Positions 1-6,946 are shown, counted from the stretch's first letter. The stretch: 7,683 nucleotides of DNA from Frankiales bacterium (GCA_025464795.1 JAODNB010000314.1:1-7683); one strand, 5' to 3'. Notes: generated by a model from the sequence alone, not told the origin. A program made the numbers and translations.

Positions 1-856
1 CCGGGATGGGAGCCGTCAGCATCATCACGGGATCGTCGGCAAGCACCGACAGGTGATGGATCCGGGCCCGCGGCGTGAGGCCGTGCTCCTTGAGGGCAGC
101 CTCGCTCACGATGAGCAGGGCGGCCGCGCCGTCGGTCAGCTGCGAGGACACGGCCGCGGTCACCCGCCCCTCCTCCTGCAGCGTCTTGAGCCCGGCCATC
201 TTCTCGAGAGTCGTGTCGGCGCGCGGACCGATGTCCTCGGTGACGTCCCCGACGGGCGCGATCTCACGGGTGAAGCGACCGTCGGCGATGGCCCGCAAGG
301 CCCGCTGGTGGCTCTCGTACGCGTACTCCTCCATCTCCACGCGGGAGATGTCCCACTTCTTGGCGATCATGTCCGCGCTGTTGAACTGCGAAAGGATCCC
401 GTCGCCGTAGCGCTTCACCCAGCCGACCGATCCTGAGAAGGGATCGGGAAAGCCGTACTGCTGACCGACGAGCATCGCAGCGGAGATCGGGATCCGGGAC
501 ATGCTCTGCACGCCGCCGGCCACAACCACGTCCTGGGTCCCGCTCATCACGCCCTGCGCAGCGAAGTGGATCGCCTGCTGCGACGAGCCGCACTGACGGT
601 CGATGGTGGTTCCCGGCACGTGCTCCGGCAGCCCTCCAGCCAGCCAGCACGTCCGCGCGATGTCCCCTGCCTGGCCGCCGATCGTGTCCACGCAGCCGAA
701 GACGACGTCCTCGACGACACCCGGGTCGATGCCGGAGCGGTCGATGAGGGCGGTGAGCGCGTGCGCGCCGAGGTCGGCCGGATGGACGTCGGCGAGCCCC
801 GTCCCCTTGCGGGTCACGGGCGTGCGTACCGCTTCGACGATGTAGGCCTCAGCCAT
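1..856 (-). CDS. Thiolase (acetyl-CoA acetyltransferase family), FadA6-like, 3' end cut by window
   Basis: The first 285 codons of a thiolase are visible; the C-terminal part, including the expected NEAF, GHP and second-cysteine motifs, lies beyond the window edge. The enzyme should cleave a 3-ketoacyl-CoA with CoA. The N-terminus MAEAYIVEAVRTPV is typical of the family, the nucleophilic cysteine is C89 in DRQCGSSQQA, and the later blocks EKMAGL and QLTDGAAALL are also typical. The protein recalls M. tuberculosis FadA6 (IGGQAG, DRQCGSSQQA, ISQF), the thiolase assigned to steroid C/D-ring degradation; that comparison is from memory. The ATG start is supported by GGGAG six bases upstream and overlaps the end of the SDR gene by 8 bases, so it is the third gene of the kstD-like operon. 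A general acetyl-CoA acetyltransferase is the alternative. The thiolase class is secure; the substrate is inferred. Confidence 0.93.
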   Translation of the reverse strand, partial: MAEAYIVEAVRTPVTRKGTGLADVHPADLGAHALTALIDRSGIDPGVVEDVVFGCVDTIGGQAGDIARTCWLAGGLPEHVPGTTIDRQCGSSQQAIHFAAQGVMSGTQDVVVAGGVQSMSRIPISAAMLVGQQYGFPDPFSGSVGWVKRYGDGILSQFNSADMIAKKWDISRVEMEEYAYESHQRALRAIADGRFTREIAPVGDVTEDIGPRADTTLEKMAGLKTLQEEGRVTAAVSSQLTDGAAALLIVSEAALKEHGLTPRARIHHLSVLADDPVMMLTAPIP

Positions 857-1568
857 GGTGATCTCCCAGTGCGGTGTGGAACGCAGGCACTTCGCCTCCG
901 CCGTCGACGAACAGGTCCGCGCCAGTGACGTACGCCAGCGCGGGTGAAGCGAGCATGATGCAGGCGGCGGCCACGTCCGCCACAGAGGCCATGCGCCCCA
1001 TGGGGACGGTGGCCTTCACGGCCTCGAGGTCGTCGCCGTACGTCGTCGCCTCGTCGTCCCCGGAGAGCAACCCCACGGTGATCTGGTTGACCCGCACACG
1101 GGGCGCCCACTCCAGGGCGAGCGCACGTGTCAGCGTCGTGAGCCCGGCCTTTGCCGCGGCATACGCGGCGGTGCCCGGGGCGGGACGGATCGCGGACACC
1201 GAGCCGATGTTGAGGATCACCCCCTCGGTCATCACCGCCTGCGCCGCACGGGCAACGAACAGCGGCGCGACCAGGTTCAGCGCGATGATCCGCTCCGCGA
1301 AGCGGGGGCTCGAGGTCGCGACGGGCGCGTAGGGAGAGCCACCCGCGTTGTTGATGACCACGTCGAGCCGGCCTTCGTGCGCCATGACATCAGCGATGAG
1401 GGCGTCGACCGCCTCGGCATCCCGGACGTCGCACGCCACGAACCGACCGGGGCCCTCTCCCGGGTGACGGCCGCAGACCACGACGTCGTCGCCGTTGTCG
1501 ACGAACGCCTGGGCGAGGCCACGACCCAGCCCGCGGGCGCCACCGGTGATGAGGACGACTCGACTCAT
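849..1568 (-). CDS. Short-chain dehydrogenase/reductase (SDR), Rv3549c-like
   Basis: This is a complete 239-residue classical SDR that should oxidise a hydroxyl or reduce a ketone with NAD(P). Visible features are the cofactor motif TGGARGLG (8-15), an acidic CDV after beta-3 (46-48), NNAGG (73-77), and the catalytic residues N98, S123, Y136 and K140 (YAAAK). The C-terminus has VTGADLFVDGGG, as usual for the family. The start at 1568 puts MSRVVLITGG directly before the Rossmann fold; an upstream in-frame start at 1625 would add residues that lie inside the kstD-like gene. Its ATG overlaps the preceding TGA as ATGA (4 bases), and its own end overlaps the thiolase start by 8 bases, so all three are probably translationally coupled. 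GRLD...NNAGGSPYA, RPAPGTAAY and EWAPRVRVN resemble mycobacterial Rv3549c, a KstR2-cluster SDR (from memory). The substrate, probably a hydroxylated steroid fragment or its CoA ester, is inferred. Confidence 0.93.
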   Translation of the reverse strand: MSRVVLITGGARGLGRGLAQAFVDNGDDVVVCGRHPGEGPGRFVACDVRDAEAVDALIADVMAHEGRLDVVINNAGGSPYAPVATSSPRFAERIIALNLVAPLFVARAAQAVMTEGVILNIGSVSAIRPAPGTAAYAAAKAGLTTLTRALALEWAPRVRVNQITVGLLSGDDEATTYGDDLEAVKATVPMGRMASVADVAAACIMLASPALAYVTGADLFVDGGGEVPAFHTALGDHHG

Positions 1569-3181
1569 GCGCTCACCATCGCATCCGCAGCGAGCCAGGC
1601 GAACGCCATGGCCGGCGTGATGCACGCGCCAGGGCCTGGGTAGGCGTGCCCCATCATCGAGGCCATGGTGTTCCCGCAGGCGTACAGGCCCGGGATGGTC
1701 GAGCCGTCGGGCCGTGTCACCCGACCGTGCTCGTCACACACGAGACCGCCCTTGGTACCCAGGTCGGACAGCACGACCCGACCCGCGTAGAAGGGCCCCT
1801 GCGACAACGGCGCCAAGGAGGGGTTGGGCCACCTGTGCGCTGGCGCGATCCCGGGGTAGCGCTGGAAGACCCACAGCAGCTGCCGCTCGTAGCTGCCCTC
1901 GTCGCCCCTGCCGAAGTCCTCGTCGACGCCCTTCTCCGCCAGCGCGTTCCACCGCTGCGCTGTCTCGACCAGAGCTGACGCGCCGATGACAGAGGCCAGC
2001 TCGGCCAAGGAGTCCGCCTGCACCAGAGCACCGGAGGACACCCAGTTGGAGGCATCGTCACCGGGACGCAGCCCGGCGAAGCCGTAGGTGTCGAGGGCGT
2101 GCTGGTCGAAGACGTACCAGCTGGGGATGCACGGGATGCCCTCGTCGCGGGCGGCCAGCATCAGGTGCCCGAAGGTGTTGTAGGGCGTGCCCTCGTTCAC
2201 CCACCGCCGGCCGTTCTGGTCCACGATGATGCCCGTCGGAGCGGCACGCTCCCAGAGCAGGAACGACGGGCTCCCGTCGGGTCGGACGAAGCCGGGGGCC
2301 CACCAGCAGTCCTCCAGCAGATCGGTCGCTGCACCGAGCCGGATGCCCGCAGCGATCCCGTCACCGGTGTTGCCCGGCACCCCCAGGGACCACGCGCCGC
2401 TCTCCAGCAACGGGTCCTGCCACTGCTTGCGCATTGCCGGGTTGTGGTCGAAGCCGCCGCACCCGAGCAGAACCCCTGCGGGAGCGGCGATCTCGACCTC
2501 GATGCCGTTGCGCCGTGCCGTGACACCCAGCACCCTGTCGCCCTCCACGAGGAGGTCGGTGAAGGGCGTAGAGGTCCAGACCTCAGCACCTTCGAGAGCA
2601 AGTGCAGCGAGCAGCTGGGCGATGAGGGACTGACCGCCCCAGTGCGGCCCCTCGGGACCGGGATCGGTGATGGGCGGACCGCCGTGGCCCATGGGGAGCA
2701 CCGGCTGCACCTCGTGCTGGAGGGTGTCGGTGAACGACCTCCGCAGGGCCTTCGGGGTGATGGCCCGTCCCGTCAGCAGTCCGCCCGGCTCCGACGGGTG
2801 GTAGTCGGGGTAGCCGGTCATGTAGGAGAAGCGCACGTTCTTCGTCTCGAGCCAGGCGATCGTCTCGGCAGCCGCGGCGAGGAACGCCTCCTGCATCGAC
2901 ACCGGCGTGCGGTCCCCCACGGTGTGGGACAGGTAGGTCAGCGCGGTCGCCAGGTCGTCCTGCTGGCCGGCGGTCTGCTCGTGCAGGTTGGCCGGTGCCC
3001 AGAGCCCCGCGCCCGAGAGCGCCGTGGTGCCGCCGCAGCTCGCCGCCTTCTCCAGGACCAGGACCTTTCGCCCGCGCTCTGCTGCCCTCAGGGCACCGAC
3101 GAGGCCGCCACCGCCGGAACCCACGACCACGACGTCGTAGTCGTTGATCCTGCTCACGTCCGTCCTCGTCTCTGTCGTCAC
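1565..3181 (-). CDS. kstD: 3-ketosteroid-delta1-dehydrogenase-like FAD flavoprotein
   Basis: This 538-residue FAD-binding protein belongs to the fumarate reductase/KstD superfamily and matches the KstD family in length. The dinucleotide motif VVVVGSGGGG (17-26) is followed by LVLEKA and GGTTALSGAGLW (50-61). The C-terminal part holds DLGTKGGL (473-480), GLYACGN and GHAYPGPG (511-518). In Rhodococcus KstD the YPGPG tyrosine and last glycine are catalytic; here they are Y514 and G518. Y334 (NEGTPY) and Y124 or Y127 are candidates for the other active-site tyrosines. KstD inserts a 1,2 double bond into 3-ketosteroids, destabilising ring B before 9-alpha-hydroxylation. The GTG at 3181 has GGAG eight bases upstream. 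A TTG at 3211 overlaps the palindrome and is less likely; a GTG at 3157 with GAGGA five bases upstream is a real alternative. It heads the operon with the SDR and thiolase. A related delta4-(5-alpha) dehydrogenase or another ketone desaturase is possible. Confidence 0.88.
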   Translation of the reverse strand: MTTETRTDVSRINDYDVVVVGSGGGGLVGALRAAERGRKVLVLEKAASCGGTTALSGAGLWAPANLHEQTAGQQDDLATALTYLSHTVGDRTPVSMQEAFLAAAAETIAWLETKNVRFSYMTGYPDYHPSEPGGLLTGRAITPKALRRSFTDTLQHEVQPVLPMGHGGPPITDPGPEGPHWGGQSLIAQLLAALALEGAEVWTSTPFTDLLVEGDRVLGVTARRNGIEVEIAAPAGVLLGCGGFDHNPAMRKQWQDPLLESGAWSLGVPGNTGDGIAAGIRLGAATDLLEDCWWAPGFVRPDGSPSFLLWERAAPTGIIVDQNGRRWVNEGTPYNTFGHLMLAARDEGIPCIPSWYVFDQHALDTYGFAGLRPGDDASNWVSSGALVQADSLAELASVIGASALVETAQRWNALAEKGVDEDFGRGDEGSYERQLLWVFQRYPGIAPAHRWPNPSLAPLSQGPFYAGRVVLSDLGTKGGLVCDEHGRVTRPDGSTIPGLYACGNTMASMMGHAYPGPGACITPAMAFAWLAADAMVSA

Positions 3182-3189
3182 GGTCGAGT

Positions 3190-3193
3190 CTCC
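3190..3193 (-). promoter_or_regulatory. Shine-Dalgarno site GGAG for the kstD-like gene
   Basis: GGAG on the minus strand lies 8 bases before the GTG at 3181 and supports that start over the upstream TTG at 3211. A second candidate, GAGGA at 3163-3167, would serve the GTG at 3157, so the start is not settled. Both choices leave the FAD-binding motif intact. Confidence 0.45.
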
Positions 3194-3210
3194 GTGATGC
3201 GGCTCAGGCA

Positions 3211-3224
3211 AGCAAGCGCTTGGT
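3211..3224. promoter_or_regulatory. Palindromic operator matching the KstR2 consensus
   Basis: The sequence AGCAAGCGCTTGGT contains the perfect 10-base palindrome CAAGCGCTTG at 3213-3222. It agrees at every fixed position with the published KstR2 motif AnCAAGnnCTTGnT, which controls the second cholesterol regulon of mycobacteria and relatives. It lies in the 67-base region between the divergent kstD-like and iclR-like genes, 25 bases before the nearer end of iclR and about 30 bases before the kstD-like GTG. KstR2 is a TetR-family repressor released by a CoA-thioester of the HIP intermediate; no such gene is in this window. The neighbouring IclR protein could instead bind here. The match is seen directly; the identity of the binder is inferred. 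Confidence 0.65.
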
Positions 3225-3230
3225 CGTCAA
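3225..3230 (-). promoter_or_regulatory. Possible -35 element TTGACG of the kstD-like operon promoter
   Basis: TTGACG on the minus strand is close to the TTGACA -35 consensus. At the usual 17-18 base spacing the downstream hexamer (CTGAGC or TGAGCC) is a poor -10, so this is tentative. If it is real, the palindrome at 3211-3224 fills the spacer between -35 and -10, a layout in which a bound repressor would block RNA polymerase. Confidence 0.3.
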
Positions 3231-3248
3231 CTGGGATAGGATCGCCGC

Positions 3249-4103
3249 ATGGGCGCACCGCCGGTGTCGATGGTGGAGCGGATGACGCTCGTCCTCGATG
3301 CCTTCGACGCCGCATCACCGCGCCTCACGCTCGCCGAGCTGACAGAGCGCACGGGACTTCCGCGCTCCACCACTCACCGGATCCTCGACCAGCTCGTCGA
3401 GCTGCGGTGGCTCGAGCACAGCGGTCAGAGCTACGGACTCGGCATGCGGTCCCTGGAGCTGGGGGGGCTCGCCGTCGCGCACCACGAGCTGCGCGAGATC
3501 GCCATGCCGCTGCTGGGCGAGCTGAACGCGCGGACCGGCGCGGTAGCGAGCCTGGCCGTCCTGGACCGCCGGGATGTCGTCTACGTCGACCGGCAGGGTC
3601 GGGGCCTGTCGTCGGACGTCGTGACCCGCACGGGTGGCCGCGCCCCGGCGCATGCCACGTCCGCCGGCAAGGCCATGCTGGCCTGGAGCGATGACGCGGT
3701 CCTGCGCAGCAGCTACCCGCACCGCCTCGCGACCCGCACCCCTCGCACCATCACGACGCTGGACGCGCTCCGTCAGGACCTGGCTCAGGTGCGGCAGCGC
3801 GGCGGCATCGCGTACGAGCGGGAGGAAGTGGCCCAGGGAACGGTGTCGGTGGCTGTGGCTCTCCGCGGCGCCGGTCGCCCCCTTGCCGCCCTGCAGCTGT
3901 CGGGGGACGTGAAGATCGCGAACCTGGAGCGACTGGCCCCCTACGTCCAGGAAGCCGCCCGTCTCGCCTCCCGTCAGCTGTTCCCCGCACCCGGCGCCCG
4001 ACGACGCTCGCGCACTGTCGACCGCAAGCCGGAGCCGAGCCAGTGGCCACCCGGCGCGCTCGACAAGCTGATGCAGGGCATCGGTGGCGACTACTGGCTC
4101 TGA
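3249..4103 (+). CDS. IclR-family transcriptional regulator
   Basis: This 284-residue protein has the two IclR domains. An N-terminal winged helix-turn-helix spans about 8-65, with LTLAELTERTGLPRSTTHRI at 26-45 as the helix-turn-helix. The effector-binding domain spans about 75-245, recognised by PAHATSAGKAMLA (133-145) and by GIAYEREEVAQGTVSVAVAL (186-205), the region lining the ligand pocket in this family. The ATG at 3249 has AGGA seven bases upstream. After the domain ends near F245 there is a basic tail of some 40 residues (GARRRSRTVDRK..., ending GGDYWL), longer than the usual end of about 250 residues. It is divergent from the kstD-like operon and convergent with the dienoate operon, so it may control one or both; E. 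coli MhpR is an IclR activator of a similar lower pathway. The effector is unknown. No cysteine or metal-binding motif stands out. Confidence 0.93.
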   Translation: MGAPPVSMVERMTLVLDAFDAASPRLTLAELTERTGLPRSTTHRILDQLVELRWLEHSGQSYGLGMRSLELGGLAVAHHELREIAMPLLGELNARTGAVASLAVLDRRDVVYVDRQGRGLSSDVVTRTGGRAPAHATSAGKAMLAWSDDAVLRSSYPHRLATRTPRTITTLDALRQDLAQVRQRGGIAYEREEVAQGTVSVAVALRGAGRPLAALQLSGDVKIANLERLAPYVQEAARLASRQLFPAPGARRRSRTVDRKPEPSQWPPGALDKLMQGIGGDYWL

Positions 4104-4110
4104 CTGCACC

Positions 4111-4959
4111 TCAGGGCAGGAAGTGCTCGAGGACGGCCCGCTCGAAGTCGGCCTTGCGCTCGACCTGCACCCAGTGGCCGCAGCGGCTGTAGATCCGCAG
4201 GTCGCACTTGGGCATCCGACGGGCAGGCAGCAGCCCCCCTTCGACGGGGGCGACCCGATCGTCCCGGCCCCAGCAGATCAGGGTCGGCTGCCGGATCTTG
4301 TGCACGCGAGCCCACAGCGGCACCTCGCCGGTGAAGGCCGGGTTGTAGAAGGTCGCGTACGCGTCCTGCAGGTTCTTCACAGCGCCGGGAGCTGTTGCCG
4401 CCGCCAACCGCGACTCGATCAGCTCCTCGGTGAGCACGCGCTGGTCGAAGACCATGGTCTTGAGCCAGCTCACCAGCTGCTCTCGCGTGGGGTTGGCGTA
4501 GAAGTCCATCAGCCGCAGGATGCCCTCGGACGGGGAGGGACCGAGGATCGGTACGCCCGTCCCCCCGGGACCGTTCAGGAGCAGCCGTGACACCCGCGTC
4601 GGGTGCTGGAGGGTCAGGGTGACGGCAACGTCGCCGCCCATCGAGTTCCCGACCAGACCGACCTGCTCGAGCCCGAGCGCATCGATCAGCCCGAGGGTGG
4701 CGTCCGCAGAGATGTCGAGGTAGTTCCGCTCGTAGACCTCCGCGCGGCCGCTGGCACCGAACCCCGGCTGGTCGACGACGATCGCCCGGATCCCTTGCAG
4801 CTCAGGCAGGTTGGCGCCGAAGTTGGCCCAGCCGGTGACTCCCGGACCGCTCCCGTGCAGGAAGACGACGGCGGGCCCGGCCCCGACGTCGTGGTAGGCG
4901 ACATCGTGACCGTCGACCTGGACGACCTTGCGGGTCCCCTCCGCCGTGTAGTCGCTCAT
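4111..4959 (-). CDS. Alpha/beta-hydrolase, meta-cleavage-product C-C hydrolase (HsaD/BphD/MhpC type)
   Basis: This 282-residue hydrolase has an intact triad: S106 in the nucleophile elbow GNSMGG (104-109), D234 in GRDDRV (231-236) and H262 in CGHWVQVE (260-267). HGSGPG (35-40) followed by WANF forms the oxyanion-hole region typical of C-C bond hydrolases, and R184 (ESRL) matches the arginine seen in BphD. Such enzymes split vinylogous 1,5-diketones made by extradiol ring cleavage, releasing 2-hydroxypenta-2,4-dienoate or its methyl homologue, the substrate of the hydratase in the same operon. The end CGHWVQVE is like that of the steroid enzyme HsaD (from memory), while the HGSGPG...WANF part is closer to BphD, so the substrate is open. 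The ATG at 4959 is 7 bases after the aldolase stop. There is no Shine-Dalgarno at normal distance, so translation is probably coupled. An in-frame extension to 5349 is rejected because it would run through the aldolase. Confidence 0.92.
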   Translation of the reverse strand: MSDYTAEGTRKVVQVDGHDVAYHDVGAGPAVVFLHGSGPGVTGWANFGANLPELQGIRAIVVDQPGFGASGRAEVYERNYLDISADATLGLIDALGLEQVGLVGNSMGGDVAVTLTLQHPTRVSRLLLNGPGGTGVPILGPSPSEGILRLMDFYANPTREQLVSWLKTMVFDQRVLTEELIESRLAAATAPGAVKNLQDAYATFYNPAFTGEVPLWARVHKIRQPTLICWGRDDRVAPVEGGLLPARRMPKCDLRIYSRCGHWVQVERKADFERAVLEHFLP

Positions 4960-4966
4960 AGGGTGA

Positions 4967-6022
4967 TCACGCGTCGGCCTTCTCCTCGACGAGCTCGAGC
5001 GCGATCGCGATGAGCTGGTCCTCCTGACCTCCGACCAGCTTGCGCTCGCCGCAGCGGATGAGCATCTCGGCTCCGCTGACGTCGTACCGCTTCGACAGGC
5101 GGTCGGCGTGCTTGAGGAAGGACGAGTAGACGCCGGCGTAGCCCATCGTGAGCGACAGCTCGTCCAGCAGGCACTCACCGTCCATGGCGGGACGCACGAC
5201 GTGCTCAGCAGCGGAGATGATCTTCCGCACGTCGATGCCGGTCTTGACGCCCAGCTTGTCGATGACGGCGACGAACCCCTCGACGGGAGTGTTCCCGGCC
5301 CCGGCCCCGAAGCGGCGTGTCGAACCGTCGATCTGCTGCGCCCCGGCACGAGCGGCGAACAGCGAGTTGGCGACGCCGAGGCCGAGGTTCTCGTGCCCGT
5401 GGAAGCCGACCTGCGCGTCGTCCCCGAGCTCGGCGACCAGAGCCGCGACGCGGTCGTAGGTCTGCTCCATGATGAGCGCGCCGGCGGAGTCGACGACGTA
5501 GACGCACTGGCAGCCGGCGTCGGCCATGATGCGGGCCTGCTTCGCCAGCTCTTCAGGGCTGATCGTGTGGCTCATCATGAGGAAGCCCACGGTCTCGAGC
5601 CCGAGCTCCCGTGCGAGGCCGAAGTGCTGGCGGGAGACGTCGGCCTCGGTGCAGTGCGTCGCGATCCGGCAGATCTGGCCACCCGCGTCCTGAGCAGCGC
5701 GGATGTCCTCCTTCGTCCCCAGCCCGGGGAGCATGAGAAAGGCGATCTTCGCCCGCTTGGCCGTCTTCACAGCGGTACGGATCATGTCGAGCTCCGGCGT
5801 CAGCGAGAAGCCGTAGTTGAACGACGAGCCGCCGAGACCGTCGCCATGCGTCACCTCGATCACGGGGACGCCGGCATCGTCCAGGGCGGCGACGATCGAG
5901 GACACGTGGTCGAGGCTGAACTGGTGGCGCTTTGCGTGCGACCCGTCGCGCAGCGAGGAGTCGGTGATGCGCAGGTCGAGCTCGTCGCTGTACGTGCGGC
6001 CGACGGTTGCGGGAACAGGCAT
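4967..6022 (-). CDS. hsaF: 4-hydroxy-2-oxovalerate aldolase (HsaF/DmpG/BphI family)
   Basis: This 351-residue pyruvate aldolase (EC 4.1.3.39 family) splits 4-hydroxy-2-oxovalerate or its 6-carbon homologue into pyruvate plus acetaldehyde or propanal. The whole active site can be placed. LRDGSH (24-29) supplies catalytic R25, metal ligand D26 and base H29; GFHGHEN supplies metal ligands H208 and H210; Y299 (AGVYSS) matches the stereocontrol tyrosine. All are shifted by 8 from DmpG numbering (D18, H200, H202, Y291), so the N-terminus is slightly longer. L96 and L98 appear to match BphI L87 and L89, which shape the aldehyde pocket. The C-terminal part is that of the DmpG communication domain, which docks on the aldehyde dehydrogenase. 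The ATG at 6022 comes 3 bases after the dehydrogenase stop, with AGGA ten bases upstream. The hsa name rests on the KstD-like neighbour and the gene order; dmpG, bphI or mhpE would be equally fair by family. Confidence 0.96.
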   Translation of the reverse strand: MPVPATVGRTYSDELDLRITDSSLRDGSHAKRHQFSLDHVSSIVAALDDAGVPVIEVTHGDGLGGSSFNYGFSLTPELDMIRTAVKTAKRAKIAFLMLPGLGTKEDIRAAQDAGGQICRIATHCTEADVSRQHFGLARELGLETVGFLMMSHTISPEELAKQARIMADAGCQCVYVVDSAGALIMEQTYDRVAALVAELGDDAQVGFHGHENLGLGVANSLFAARAGAQQIDGSTRRFGAGAGNTPVEGFVAVIDKLGVKTGIDVRKIISAAEHVVRPAMDGECLLDELSLTMGYAGVYSSFLKHADRLSKRYDVSGAEMLIRCGERKLVGGQEDQLIAIALELVEEKADA

Positions 6023-6025
6023 GGC

Positions 6026-6937
6026 TCAGACGTCCTTTCCGGTCTTGGCAATCCGAGCAGCGGCAATGGCCTCGCCCACGCGGGTCGCGGCGGCGGTCAT
6101 GATGTCGAGGTTGCCCGCATACGGGGGGAAGAAGTCGCCGGCCCCCTCGACCTCGAGGAACACCGCCACCCGCGCCTGCCCGCCGTTGACGTCGGACGGG
6201 CCGTCGAACTGCGGCTCGCTCTTGATGCGGTAGCCCGGGACGTACTGCGCGACCTCGTCGACCCGCTTGAGGATCGCGGTCGCGATCGCGTCCGTGTCGG
6301 CATCCTCCGGGATGGAGCAGAAGACGGTGTTCCGCATGAGCGGCGGGGGGTCTGCCGGGTTGAGGATGATGATCGCCTTGCCCCGCTCGGCACCTCCGAC
6401 CACCTCGATCCCGCGTGAGGTCGTGCGCGTGAACTCGTCGATGTTGTTGCGCGTCCCGGGGCCGGCAGACGACGAGGACACCGACGCGACGATCTCCGCG
6501 TAGGGCACGTGGACGACGCTGCTGATGGCATGGACGATCGGGATGGTCGCCTGGCCGCCGCAGGTGACGAGGTTGATGTCGTCGGCCTCGAGGTTCAGGT
6601 CCATGTTGGCTGCCGGGACGACGTACGGCCCGATGGCTGCGGGCGTCAGGTCGATCGCCTTGATGCCCGCCTCCCGGTAGCGGGGTGCGTTGTCGCGGTA
6701 GACGTAGGCACTCGTCGCCTCGAAGAGCAGGTCAGGCTTCTCGTCCTGCGCGAGCAGCCAGTCGATGCCCTCGTGGCTCGCCTCGAGCCCGAGGTCCTTG
6801 GCCCGCTTCAGGCCCTCGCTGTCAGGATCGACACCGATCATCCAGCGCGCCTCGATGAGGTCGCTGCGCTGCAGCTTGTAGAGCAGATCAGTACCGATGT
6901 TCCCCGACCCGACGATCGCGGCAGTGAGCTTGGGCAT
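6026..6937 (-). CDS. hsaG: Acetaldehyde dehydrogenase, acylating (HsaG/DmpF/BphJ family)
   Basis: This complete 303-residue enzyme (EC 1.2.1.10 family) oxidises acetaldehyde or propanal to the acyl-CoA with NAD+ and CoA. The N-terminal Rossmann motif is AAIVGSGNIGTD (6-17), and the thioester-forming cysteine is C126 in VTCGGQATIP. Other family blocks are SSSAGPGTRNNIDEFT, and PPPLMRNTVF near residues 215-225. In characterised relatives it forms a heterotetramer with the aldolase and receives the aldehyde through a protein channel; the adjacent aldolase gene, 3 bases downstream, fits that. The ATG at 6937 has AAGGA at normal spacing, and this ribosome site overlaps the TAA stop of the hydratase gene. 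Whether it prefers acetaldehyde or propanal (as expected in steroid breakdown) cannot be read from the sequence. The family call is very secure; the hsa assignment is by context, and mhpF is the alternative name. Confidence 0.96.
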   Translation of the reverse strand: MPKLTAAIVGSGNIGTDLLYKLQRSDLIEARWMIGVDPDSEGLKRAKDLGLEASHEGIDWLLAQDEKPDLLFEATSAYVYRDNAPRYREAGIKAIDLTPAAIGPYVVPAANMDLNLEADDINLVTCGGQATIPIVHAISSVVHVPYAEIVASVSSSSAGPGTRNNIDEFTRTTSRGIEVVGGAERGKAIIILNPADPPPLMRNTVFCSIPEDADTDAIATAILKRVDEVAQYVPGYRIKSEPQFDGPSDVNGGQARVAVFLEVEGAGDFFPPYAGNLDIMTAAATRVGEAIAAARIAKTGKDV

Positions 6938-6946
6938 AGGACTTCC

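Noticed and set aside
1569..1625. N-terminal extension of the SDR
   Set aside because: The Rossmann motif starts right after MSRVV at 1568. The extension lies within the kstD-like C-terminus, and the ATGA overlap is a normal coupled start.
3237..3242. TAGGAT as a -10 element for the iclR-like gene
   Set aside because: It lies only 6 bases before the ATG and overlaps the AGGA ribosome site. The only -35-like hexamer nearby (TTGGTC) is 11 bases upstream, too close.
2099..3694. 531-codon plus-strand open frame running across the kstD-like gene and into the iclR-like gene
   Set aside because: It is antisense to a clear flavoprotein and then out of frame with a clear IclR gene. Its translation is low-complexity (R, G, A, P, H rich) with no family motif, as expected of a shadow frame in high-GC DNA.
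4960..5349. N-terminal extension of the hydrolase frame
   Set aside because: The extra residues are serine/arginine-rich shadow sequence inside the aldolase gene. Family homology begins just after the ATG at 4959.
5108..6418. 436-codon plus-strand open frame opposite the aldolase and dehydrogenase genes
   Set aside because: It is entirely antisense to two strongly conserved enzymes and shows no recognisable domain; a GC-driven shadow.
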